Part shown: one piece after another, positions 10,801 to 21,712 of the stretch
Layout of the letters: every line of letters starts with the position of its first letter
Numbering within the stretch: position 1 is the first letter of the stretch
Assembly (NCBI GenBank): GCA_964030785.1
Contig: OZ034979.1
Span: 14,368,583-14,432,582, forward strand
Reading direction: 5' to 3'
DNA: 64,000 nucleotides
Source of the DNA: Siderastrea siderea
Lineage: Eukaryota > Cnidaria > Anthozoa > Scleractinia > Rhizangiidae
Notes under the pieces: model-generated
Seen by the model: only the letters and a program-made list of their open reading frames with translations
Databases searched by the model: none
What the model was told of the DNA's origin: nothing
Translations under genes and position numbers: made by a program

Positions 10801-13800
10801 ACATAATAGAGAAAGTGCGTTTTCCATCTTAAAGGACCAGACCTGGAAAATGTACTACACGGATGGAAATCCGCATAAAACCGGTTACTTTAGCAGTTTA
10901 GGGCAACATTCAGAAATCTAGGTTCTCAGTGACCCATAATAGAGTAAATGCATTTTCGTTTGCATGCCGCTGAAAGGTGAAGGACGGATTGCCGAGATTG
11001 AAATCTTCGTAAAGCCGATGAATTAAGCTGTTCACAGATCACTTTTTAAAAAATGAGCTTTCCAGTGACTTAATCGAGAGAGTGCGGTTTATGTGGATAC
11101 AGTGCTAAAACTTACTGAATGTAGTACAGACATAGAAGTCATCATAAAACAGGTGATTCCAGCTGTTCCCGGCAACTTTTTGAAACTCAAGTTTTCCAGT
11201 GACCGGTACTGGCGAAAATGCATTTTCCTTGGTATGCCGCTAAAACGTGAAGGATGTATTACCGAGATTGAAATCTTCGTAAGGCGGATGAATGAAGCTG
11301 TTTACAGTAACTTTTGGAAAATCAAGTTTATCAGTGTCTAGAGAGTGCGTTTTATGTCGATACAGCCAGAAAACTTACAGAATGTACTACAGACATCGAA
11401 GTGATCATAAAATGGGTGATTTCAGCTGTTCCTTGAACCTTTTGGAAAATCGACTGTCCTAGTGACCCATAATAGACTAAATGCGATTTCCATCTTACTG
11501 GACAAAACTTGAAAAATATACTACACCGACGGAAATCACCATAAAACCAGTTACTTGAGCAGTTTAGGGCAACTTTCAGAAAATCAAGCTTGACAGTGAC
11601 CCATATTGGCGAAAATGCATTTTCCTTTGTATGCCGCTAAAACGTTAAAGGATACACTTCGGGGATCGAAATCTTCGTAAAGCGGATGTCGACAAAATGT
11701 TGAAACTTAATGTTGGAACTCATCATAAAACAGGTGATTTCAGCTGTTCCCGGCAACTTTTAAAAAATCGAGTTTTCCAGTGTTCCATAATAAACAAAAT
11801 GTGTTTTGCGTCTTACCGGACCCAAACCTCCAAAATGTACTACACGGATGGAAATCATCATGAGACCGGTTACTTGAGCAGTTTACGGGAACTTTCAGGA
11901 AATCAAGTTTCCCAGTGAGCCATGATGGAGAAACCGCGCTTTCGTTTCTATGCCGCTAAACCTTGAAGGATGCACTTCGGAAATCGAAATCATCGTAAAA
12001 CGGGTGAATTGAGTTGTTTACAGTAACTTTTGGAAAATCGAGTTTTCCAGTGACCCATAATAGACAAAATACGTTTTAATTCTCACCGAACCAAAGTTGC
12101 GAAATGTACTACACGGATGCAAATCACCAAGACCGGTTACTTGAGCAGTTTACGGGGACATTCAGGAAATCGAGTTTCCTAGTCCCCCATGATGGAGAAA
12201 ATGGGCTTTCGTTTCCATACAGGGGATTTCAGCTGTTCCCGGCAACTTTTAAAAAAATCGAGTTTTCCAGTGTTCCATAATGAACAAAATGTGTTTTGCG
12301 TCTTACCGGACCCAAACTTCCAAAATGTATACGTACTACACGGATGGAAATCATTATGAGACCGGTTACTTGAGCAGTTTATGGGAACTTTCAGGAAATC
12401 AAGTTTCCCAGTGAGCCATGATGGAGAAAACGCGCTTTCGTTTCTATGCCGCTAAACCTTGAAGGATGCACTACGGAAATCGAAATCATCGTAAAACGGG
12501 TGAATTGAGCTGTTCACAGTAACTTTGAAAAATCGAGGTTTTTAGTAACTCAATCGAGAGAGTGTGTTTTATGTCGATACAGTGCTTAAATTTACAGAAT
12601 GCACTACAGACACCGAAGTCATCCTACAACAGGTGATTTCAGCTGTTCCTGACAATTTTTGGAAAATCAAGTTTTCTAGTGACCCATAAGGGATAAAATG
12701 CATTTTCCTTGAAATAACGCTAAAATATGAAGGATGTATTACGGGGATTGAAATCTTATTAAAGCAGATAAACTAATATGTTCACACTAACTTTTGGAAA
12801 CTTGAGTTTTCTAGTGACTCAACCTAGAAAGTGCCTGTTATGTCGATACAACGCTAACACTTACAGAATGTACTAAAGACATCAAATTCATCATAAAACA
12901 GGTGATTTGAACTGTTCCCGACAACTTTTGGAAAAACTAGCGTTTGAGTGACCCATAATAGACAAAGTGCCTTTTGCGTCTTACCAGTCCACACCTTCAA
13001 AACTTACTACACGAATGGAAATCACCATAAAACTAGTCACTTGAGCAGTTCAGGGTAATTTTCAGAAAATCAAACTTCTCAGTGATCCATAAAGGGAAAA
13101 TGCATTTTCCATTCTATGCCGCTAAAACATAAAAGATGCACTTCGGAGATCGCAACCTTCGTAAAGCGGATGAATTAAGCTGTTCACAGTAACGTTTGGA
13201 AAATTGAGTTTTCCACTGACTCAATCTAGAAAGTGGGTCTTATGTCGATACAGCGCTAAGACTTACAGAATGTACTACAGAAATCGAAGTCATCATAACC
13301 GATGTGATTTCAGCTGTTCCCGACATTTTTTGGAAAATTGAGCGTTCCAGTGACCCATAATAGACAAAGTGCGTTTTGCATCTTACTGCACAAAACTTAC
13401 AGAATGTACTACACGAATGGAAATCACCATAAGACCGGTTACTTGAGCAGGTTACGGGAATTTTCAGGAAATCCAGTTTCCCAGGTGATCCATGATGGAG
13501 ACAATGGCTTTCGTTTCGATACTGCTAAAACTTGGAGGATGGACTACAGAAGTCGAAATGATCGTAAAACGGGCGATTCGAGCTGTTCACAGTAACTTTT
13601 GGAAAATCGAATTTTTCAATGACTAAGTCTAGAAAGTGCGTTTTAGTTCAATACAGCGCTAAAACTTACACAATGTGCTAAATACATCGAAGTCATCATA
13701 AAAAAGGGGAATTGAGCTGTTTCCGACAACTTTTGGAAAATCAAATTTTCCAGTGAACCATAATGGGGCAAATGCATTCTCCTTTGTATGCCGTTAAAAG

Positions 13801-16800
13801 GTCAAGGATGCATTACGGGGATTGAAATCTTGTTAAAGCGGATGAACTAAGCTGTTCATAGTAACTTTTGCAAAATTGAGTTTTCTAGTGACCCAATCTA
13901 GAAAGTGCGTTTTATGTTGATACAGCGGTAATACTTACAGAATGTACTACAAACATCGAAGTCATAATTAACAGGTGATTTCAGCTGTTGCCGGCAAGTT
14001 TTGGATAATCCAGTGTTCTCGTGACCCATAATAGAGAAAACGTGTTTTGTGTCTTACCGGACCAAACTTAGAGAATGTACTACACGGATGGAAATCACCA
14101 TAAAACCGGTTACTTGACCAGTTTACGGGAACTTTGAAGAAGTCAAGTTTCCCAGTGACCCATGATGGAGACATTTTCTTTCCTTTGTATACTGCTAAAA
14201 CTTGGAGGATGCACTACGGATATCGAAATCGTCGTAAAACGGGTGAATTGAGCTGTACACAGTAACTTTAAGAAAATCGAGTTTTTTCAGTGACTCAGTC
14301 TAGAGGGTGCGTTTTATGTAGCTACAGCGCTAAATCTTACAGAATGTACTACAGAGATCGAAGTCATCATAAAACAGGTAATTTCCAGGTAATTTCAGCT
14401 GTTCCTTGGGACTTTTGGAAAATCGACTGTTCCAGGGACCCATAATAGACGAAATGCGATTTGCGTCTTACGGGACCAAGCTATCGAAATGTACTACAAG
14501 GATGGAAATCACCATAAAACCGGTTACTTGAGCAGTTAACGACAACTTTCAAAAATCAAGTTTGCCAGTGACCCAGAGTGGGAAAAATTTATTTTCCTTT
14601 GTATCCCGCTAAAACGTAAAGGACGCACTTCGGAGATCGAAGTCTTTGTAAAGGGGATGAATTAAGGTGTTCCCGGCAACTATTGGAAATTCGGCATTTC
14701 CAGTGAGCCATAATAGATAGAATGCGTTTTTTTTTTTTTACTGAACCAAACTTGCAAAATGTATTACACAGATGGAAATCACCATAAGACCAGTTACTTG
14801 AGTAGTTTGCGGGAACATTCAGGAAATCTAGTTTCCTAGTGACCCATGATGGACAAAATGGGCTTTCGTTTCCATACCGTTAAAATTTGGACGATGTATT
14901 ACGGAAATCGAATCAGCGTAAAACGGGATACAGCACTAAAACTTACGGAATGTACTACAGATATAGAAGTCATCATAAAACAGGTGATTTCAGCTGTTCC
15001 CGGCAACTTTTGGAAAATCGAGTTTTCGAGTGACGCATAATAGACAAAATGTGCTTTGCGTCTTACGGTACTAAACTTCCAAAATGTACTGCACTTATGG
15101 AAATCACCATAAGACCGCTTACTTGAGCAGTTGACGGGAACTTTCAGGAAATCAAGTTTCCCAGTGACCCATGATTGAGAAAATCCGCTTTCGATTCTAT
15201 GACGTAAATCGAAATCATCGTAAAACGGGTAAATTGAGCTGTTCACAGTAACTTTTGGAAAATCGAGTTTTTCATTGACTCAATCGAGAGAGTGTGTTTT
15301 ATGTCCATACAGTGCTTAAACTTATAGAATATACTACGGACACCGAAGTCATCACAAAACACCTGATTTCAGTAGTTCCTGGCAACCTTTGGAAAATCGA
15401 GTGTTCCAGTGACCCATAATAGATGAAATGCGTTTTGCGTCTTACCGGACCAAACTTGCAAAATGTACTGCACGGATGGAAATCACCATAAAACCGGTTA
15501 CTTGAGCATCTAGGGCAACTTTTAGAAAATCAAGCTTCCCAGTGACCCCTAATGGTGAAAATGCATTTTCCTATGTGTGCCGCTAAAACATAAAAGATGC
15601 ATTACGGAGATTGAAATCTTGGTAAAGCGGATGAATTAAGCTGTTCACACTAAGTACAGACATCGATGTCATCATAAAACAGGTGATTTTAGCTGTTCGG
15701 GACAACTTTTGGAAAATCTAGCGTTCTAGTGACCCATACATAATAGACAAAGTGCGTTTTGCGTCTTACTACACCAAACTTACAGAATGTTCTACACGGA
15801 TGGAAATCACCATAAAAGCGGTTACTTGAGTAGGTTACGGGAACTATCAGGAAATCAAGTTTCCATGATGGAGACATTGGCTTTCGTTTCTATACCGCTA
15901 AAACTTGGAGGATGCACTACGTAAATCGAAATCATCGTAAAATGGGAGATTTGAGATGTTCACAGTAACTTTTGGAAAATCGAGTTTTCACAGTTTACAC
16001 TTGGAGGATGCGCTACGGAAATCAAAACCATCGTAATACGGGTGAATTGAGCTGTTCACAGTAACTTTTGGAAAATCGAGGTTTTTAGTGACTCAATTTA
16101 GAAATGCATGTTCCCTCGTATGCCGCTAAAACGTGAAGGATGCATTACAGAGATTGAAATCTTCGTAAGGGGGATGAATTAACCTGATCACAGTAACTTT
16201 TGCAAATTGAGTTTTCCACTGACTCAATGTAGAAGGTGCGTTTTATTTCGATACAACGCTAAAACCAACTGTTCCCTGCAACTTTTGGAAAATCGAGTTT
16301 CCTAGTTTCCCATAATAGACAAAATGCGTTTTACGTCTTACCGAACAAAACTTACAGAAGAACTACACGGACGGAAATCACCATAAGAGCGGTTACTTCA
16401 GCAGTTTACGGGAACTCTCAGGAAATGAAGTTTCCCAGTGACCCATTATAGAGAAAATGCGCTTTCGTTTCTATGCTGCTAAAAATTAGAGGATGGACGA
16501 CGGACATCGAAATCGTCGTAAAACGGGTGAATTGAGCTGTTCACAGTAACATTTAGAAAATCGAGTTTTTCAGTTACTCAACCTAGAAAGTGCGTTTTAT
16601 GTCGATACAGCGCTAAAACTTACAGAATGTACTACAGACATCGAAGTCCTCATAAACAGGTAGTCATCATAGAACAGCTGTTCTCGGCATTTTTTGGAAA
16701 ATTGACTGTTCCAGTGACCCATACTAGACAAAATGTGTTTTGCGTCTTACCGGATCAAACTTGCGAAATGTACTACAAGGATGGAAATCACCATAAAACC

Positions 16801-16917
16801 GGTTAGTTGAGCAGTTTAGGGCAACTTTCAGAAAATCAAGCTTCTCAGTGACTCATAATGGCAAAACTGCATTTTCCTTTCCATGCCGCTAAAACGTAAA
16901 TGATGCACTTCGGAGAT
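7857..16917 (+). repeat. 134-bp satellite, main forward block with A/B/C higher-order structure (unit 1)
   Basis: About 68 monomers of about 134 bp. Three types are recognisable by their first halves: A (CGATACAGCGCTAAAACTTA), B (CGTCTTACCGGACCAAACTT) and C (TATGCCGCTAAAACTTGGAG). All share a second half like TTTTGGAAAATCGAGTTTTC followed by CAGTGACCCATAATAGA. Successive A monomers sit about 268 or 403 bases apart (for example 10019, 10421, 10688, 11093), that is A-C dimers and A-B-C trimers. Monomer length is not a multiple of three and frames do not persist, so this is non-coding. Confidence 0.93.
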
Positions 16918-17034
16918 TTTAGAACAAATTATTTCAAGAGCAAATTGCAGTCTACTTAGATATCAGTTTACTCAGATTTCAGTCAACTCAGATTTCAGAA
17001 CAAATTGCAGTCTACTCAGTTCAATTACCATTAT
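16918..17034. repeat. Junction between forward block and right inverted arm (unit 1)
   Basis: About 117 bases unlike the 134-bp monomer lie exactly where satellite polarity flips. They hold short direct repeats: AGAACAAATT twice, AAATTGCAGTCTACT twice and CTCAGATTTCAG twice. This may be a separate minisatellite or an insertion scar. Confidence 0.7.
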
Positions 17035-18205
17035 AAATCATCTCTTGCATGATAATCCCGAGGACCGTGCAAGTTTTAGCACTGTACTGACATAAAACGC
17101 ACTATCTAGATTATGTGTCACTAGAAAACTCGATTTTCCACAAGTTACTGTGAACAGCTCAATTCACCTGTTTTACGATGATTTCGATATCTGTAGTGCA
17201 TCCCCCACGTTTTAGCAGCATACAAGGAAAATGCATTGTGTTCATCATAGGTCACTGGGAAACTTGATTTTCTGAAAGTTGCCGTAAACTGCTCAAATCG
17301 GTGTTTTCCATCCGTGTAGTACATTCTGCAAGTTTTGTCCGGTAAGACGCAAAACGCTCATGCTGTGGTTAGTCATAAGACAAGAAGCCATGGACTTGAT
17401 AATGGTGCCTTCAAAGTTTGTAGTACTTTCTGCAAGTTTCATCGCTGTATCGGGTTAAAAAAACACTCAATTTTCCAAAAGTTACTGTGAACAGCTTAAT
17501 TCATCCGCTTTAAGAAGATTTCAGTCTCCGTAATGCATCCTTTACGTTTTCGCGGCATACAAAGAAAAATGCATTTTCTCCATCATGGGTCACTGGAAAA
17601 CTTGATTTTCCAAAAGTTGTCGGGAACAGCTGAAATCACCTGTGTTTTTCATCCTTTCGATGTCTGTAGTACATTCTTAAGGTTTTATCGCTGTACTGCT
17701 ATGAAGAGTGACTGGAAAACTCGATTTTCCAAACCTTGCCTGCAAGAGCCTAAATCAAATGTTTTATGATGATTTTGATGTCTTTATTACATTCTGCAAG
17801 TCTTAGTCCGGTACGTTGCAACACACATTTTGTCCATGATGAGGCACTGGAAAACTCAATTTTTGGAAAGTTGCTGTGAACAGCTTAAATCATCTCTTGT
17901 ATGATGATTTCGACGTCCGTAATACACTGTGCAAGTTTCAGCACTGTACCGACATAAATGCACTCTCTTGGTTATGAGTCACAGAAAAACTCGACTGTCA
18001 AAAAATTACTGTGTAAAGCTCAGTTCACCCGTTTTACGATGATTTTGATGTCCCTAGTCATCCTCCAAGTTTTTTGCGCCATACAAACGAAAACGCGTTT
18101 TCTCCATTATGGGTCACTTGGAAACTTGATTTTCTGAAAGTTGAAAAAAAAGCTGCTCAATTTACCTGTTTTATGGTGGTTTCCATCCCTATAGTACAAA
18201 CATGT
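17035..18205 (-). repeat. 134-bp satellite, right inverted arm (unit 1)
   Basis: Eight to nine monomers in reverse orientation, with CTGTAGTACATTCT, AAAACTCGATTTTCC and TTTTATGATGATTTCGATGT as recurring signatures. The arm is more diverged than the central block. It ends just after a B-type monomer near 18205. Confidence 0.85.
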
Positions 18206-18640
18206 CTTACCACAGCCTGACGGACCCACTAAGGGATACTTGAGGGGGTGTGAAATCGGAAGGGTGGACTGATCATTTCAACAACAACAAGATGATTTCG
18301 ATGTCTGTAGCTTATTCCCTAAGTTTTAGTCCTCTAAGTCTATTTTTTTTGGTGCCCTGCAACAGGTTTCGGCGAAAAAATCGCGTCCACATGTGTGGGA
18401 ACGCTGGGTCGCTTTCTCGCTCGGCTTATAGGCTTCTATGAAATCTGGCAGTTGGACTGGAGACACGCTGGACGTTTTCGTTCCACTTTGCACCTGTTGC
18501 GTCCCTGTTCATCGTAGCGGGTTGAAACAATGTACACACATAGCTTGTCCCAGAGACGTCTGTAAGACTGCGGATCCCATGGTTATGATCTTTCTCGTAG
18601 AGCAGGTTTTGTTTGTCCGAGGGAGGAATTGTTCCAGCCC
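18206..18640. other. Spacer, nothing recognised (unit 1)
   Basis: Frames at 18250-18441 and 18438-18656 have no motif I recognise. A T run near 18341 is eight long here and seven in unit 2, which changes the frame. The counterpart in unit 2 is 46263-46696. Confidence 0.5.
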
Positions 18641-18750
18641 GTCGTACCCGATCTAATAAAGTGGTTAAGAACCGTGAGAGACTGGACTTGTGACTATGAT
18701 TAACCCTTCCCTAGCCTAGCAAGTTAGCTTTGTAAGTCACGTGCCCTTCT
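18641..18750 (+). pseudogene. BEL/Pao 3'-end scrap (unit 1)
   Basis: Matches the 3' part of remnant F1 (about 3485-3591): CGATCT, GTGAGAGACT, CTTGTGACTA and CAAGTTAGCTTTGTAAGT are shared in order. It sits upstream of the integrase piece of F2, the reverse of normal element order, so the remnant is permuted or made of two insertions. Confidence 0.65.
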
Positions 18751-18753
18751 TCA

Positions 18754-19890
18754 GAACAACCCTCGCCTACAAGGTTTAGCTCTCGCAGACGCCTACCCTT
18801 GTAATTCAGTTCAAGTAGATGTTCTCATCGGTGCAGATTACTACTACTCATTTGTAGCTGAGATACACAAGAGAGGACCAACTGCTAATTCATTGATTGC
18901 CGTAAAATCTCATCTAAAGAGTCTAAGGAGTCCGAATTTTCAGCTGAGGAGATGAAACAGGCAGAGTTAAAGTGCTGTATGTGGATTCAAGAAGAGGTCT
19001 ATTAAGAAGACTACGAGCAGTTGAAGGCCGGAAGAACACCACCCAGCAGTAGGCGCTTCCTAAAGCTAGACCCTTGTTACGACAAAGAAGACAAGGCGAT
19101 TAGAGTGGGTGGAAGATTACAGTTCGCCGACCTTCCTGACGAGAACAAGCACCAAATAATCTTGCCGCATAAACATCCAGCAGTTGCAAAGTTGATACGA
19201 GATGTACCACATAGATGCTGCATGCCGGTTTAGAAACTGTACTATCAGTCTTGCGACAGAATCTTTGGCTAACGAAGGAAGACGTGAGGTCACACGTGTC
19301 ATCAGGAGATGTGTGCCTTGCCAGAGACAGCGAGTCGGACCTTGCAAACAGAACATGGGATCACTACCCGAGGAAAAAGTGTCAACCTCCTTACCAGTTG
19401 TACACATTGGTACTGACTTTGCATGACCCTTATAGGTAAAAGTGTCAAGTGTCAAGAAAGCATACGAATGTGTGTTCACGCGTGCGTCGTCGCGTATGGG
19501 TCACTTGGAGCTTATAAATGGCCAAACGACAGATGTATTTCTGCAAGCCTTCAGTAGCATGACAAATCGCAGAGGTGTTTGCCATACAGTGTGGTCACAC
19601 AATGCAAAAACCTTTAGAACCGCAAGTAGGGAAATTTAGAAGTTGTATGACAAGCCAAAGTCACAGAGCCAGTCGCTGTGGGACGCTTTGAATCAAGATT
19701 GAGTCAAGCCAGAGTTAAGTAGATTAAGTAGAGATTCATCAAAGAACACTCGCCAGAAATAGAATCAGCCGCCACACAAGCCAGTCATGAAGAAGAAGTT
19801 AATGTACATGGTGGGGAGAAGTTGCAGTCGAATGTTGTTCCCGCTTAGAGTTTACCTGTTCCTGAACCGAGACCCAGTGCAACCTCATTT
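18754..19890 (+). pseudogene. BEL/Pao remnant F2: peptidase scrap, integrase zinc-binding and core domains (unit 1)
   Basis: In order: a peptidase-like segment (VDVLIGADYYYSF near 18808-18850, a signature of the BEL/Pao aspartic protease); a jump of the sequence to the pre-integrase region (SAEEMKQAEL near 18940) with reverse transcriptase and RNase H missing; IRVGGRLQFADLP; then the H2C2 zinc-binding region spread over three frames (19021-19233, 19215-19439, 19202-19426); then the integrase core at 19442-19639. Stops follow GTDFA and the end of ASREI. The second catalytic Asp is replaced by His (SHNAKTF), whereas F1 keeps Asp. Clearly inactive. Confidence 0.78.
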
Positions 19891-19904
19891 AGGGTTAGAA
19901 CCCT

Positions 19905-20079
19905 CTGTTGAGCCGCCCTCCCTCTGGTTGAGTCCCCCTCTCTAGTTTAGTCGAGCCGCCCTCTCTTGGTTGAGCCGCCCTCTTTTGTGGTTGAGCCACC
20001 CTCTTTTGTGGTTGAGCCGCCCTCTTTTGTGGTTGAACCCCCCTCTTTTTTAGGTCGAGCCGCCCTCTTGTCGAGTTCC
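19905..20079 (+). repeat. GC-rich minisatellite, 21-24 bp unit (unit 1)
   Basis: About eight imperfect copies of a unit like TTGAGCCGCCCTCTTTTGTG. The three central copies are near-perfect and the flanking ones decay (TTGAGTCCCCCTC, TCGAGCCGCCCTC). It starts right after the BEL/Pao remnant F2. Confidence 0.88.
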
Positions 20080-20814
20080 CCTTCCGTGATTTCGTTTGGG
20101 AACGGGTTGTTTTTGCGTTAGATCAGTGTAGTTTTGAGGGAATAAGGTCTGGATAATGTCTGGTAAAGGGTTGGTCTGTGTTTTAAATTTGGTAGCAAAA
20201 TATTAAATTTTGTTGATGCTATTGCTTTGTAAACTTTGTTGTTGCATATCTATCCCATAATTTTAAAAGAAGTGGTTTTTCTTCTTTTCAGGCAAGAACT
20301 ACATCTCGTCTAAGAGTGGTGAAAATTTGACGTCTTTAACCCTTGAGTTTAGATATTTTATTGAATTTAAATTTTTGCCATTGCATGTTTTGCTTAATTG
20401 CAAATGTTTGAGGAAGAAAAACTTTTCAGGACCAGGAAATTTATTCTAGGCAAGTTGTTTCTAGATCTTGTTTAAGCAGAAGGGTAGTTTTTTTCGTGAC
20501 GAAAGTTTGAAACTGTTTTTAAGTTGGTGGAGTTATGGTCGAAAATGCTGGTCAAACTCCTTCTTTAAAAGACCAAATTTTGCGCAAAGAAGTGGCTGTG
20601 TTTAAATGTACGTTTCTTCTCTACGTTTTAGAACCTGATTTTGAGATTCACACCTATGTTGCTCTATGTGATATACCATCATTAAAACGGAAACGAAAGT
20701 CCGGACACTTAATAAGCGAACAGTTACATCACCTTAAAGTTAGGATATAAAGTCAATAGGCGCCACTTGGATTTAAGTCAAACGTGGATATGTGTGACAT
20801 ATTACACAGGACAT
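20080..20814. other. AT-rich spacer, nothing recognised (unit 1)
   Basis: A 71-codon frame at 20535-20750 with a basic KRKRKSGH stretch is the longest. It has no recognised domain and no supporting features. The counterpart in unit 2 is 48145-48879. Confidence 0.5.
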
Positions 20815-21288
20815 GACATTGGAGATAGTCATTGACATTGACATTGGACATTGACATTGACATTGACATTGGCATTGACATTGGACATTGACATTGGACA
20901 TTGACATTGACATTGGACATTGACATTGACATTGGTTTTCTGGTCCCCCACTCACTGTCTGTTTTGCGAGGGTATTACTCAGAGACTTGATACTGTCAAA
21001 GCAGTACCAAAAGCCATTCAGAGGGTAGCATCGAGTGCCCAACTTGACTCATTGTGGCCAGATGTTGGACATTGGAGATAGTCATTGACATTGACATTGG
21101 ACATTGACATTGGACATTGACATTGACATTGACACTGGACATTGACATTGACATTGGTTTCCTGGTCCCCCACTCACTGTCTTTTTTGCGAGGGTATTAC
21201 TCAGAGACTTGATACTGTCAAAGCAGTACCAAAGCCATTCAGAGGGTAGCATCAAGTGACCAACTTGACTCATTGTGGCCAGATGTTG
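20815..21288 (+). repeat. Direct duplication of 253 bp, each half holding an ATTGAC minisatellite (unit 1)
   Basis: The sequence from GGAGATAGTCATTGAC at 20821 recurs at 21074. Each half begins with a tract of CATTGA hexamers broken by GGACATTGA variants (20829-20935 and 21082-21155). A shared segment follows that includes CTGGTCCCCCACTCACTGTC and GTATTACTCAGAGACTTGAT. The first tract is longer than the second, so hexamer number changed after the duplication. Frames rich in Gln-Cys or Met-Ser across it are just the hexamer translated. Confidence 0.9.
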
Positions 21289-21712
21289 CTTCATAGCTAA
21301 GTGGTCGAACATTTCAACGGCTTGAGTGGCACCAGGAATGTCGTTTTATAGACACGTTTTAGAGACACAGCAGGGGGCAATTCATTGTTTCGTGGGGGCA
21401 CTCCCCAGGGGTTGGTTACCCCAGCTCGTGTTTTATCCCAGACGAATAACTGAAATTGCTTTTACAATGTTTGAAGTTCATTTTGCCAATACATTGGATG
21501 GTGTGTCATGAGATTACCACTCTCACTCATTGTTGCCAGGCTTCGCATCGGATGACTTTTGATGAGGTTCCCTGGTCCCCCCAAATTCCTTTTTTTGTGT
21601 TTTTTTATTCTAATTTTTTTTTTCTATGATATATAAATGTCAACCCAGCATCCTTCATAGCATCCATCCGTCATAAATGCCAATGCAACATCCATGTATA
21701 AAGCCTTGAGGC
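21289..21712. other. 3' flank of the recombinase-like gene (unit 1)
   Basis: No gene recognised. A partial echo of the neighbouring duplication (CTCATTGTTGCCAGG and CCCTGGTCCCCCC) lies near 21528-21580. The part nearest the gene is its likely 3' untranslated region. The counterpart in unit 2 is 49354-49777. Confidence 0.5.
21604..21609 (-). promoter_or_regulatory. Candidate polyadenylation signal AATAAA
   Basis: AATAAA on the minus strand, about 105 bases past the stop of the 253-aa frame, inside an A-rich stretch. Position and sequence suit the 3' end of the recombinase-like transcript. The A-rich context lowers confidence. Confidence 0.45.

Noticed and set aside
7857..16917. CRISPR array
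   Set aside because: There are no short identical repeats separated by unique spacers; the repeats are long, diverged and contiguous, in a eukaryotic setting.
20773..21312. Minus-strand frames with Gln-Cys and Met-Ser repeats
   Set aside because: Pure translation of the ATTGAC hexamer minisatellite.
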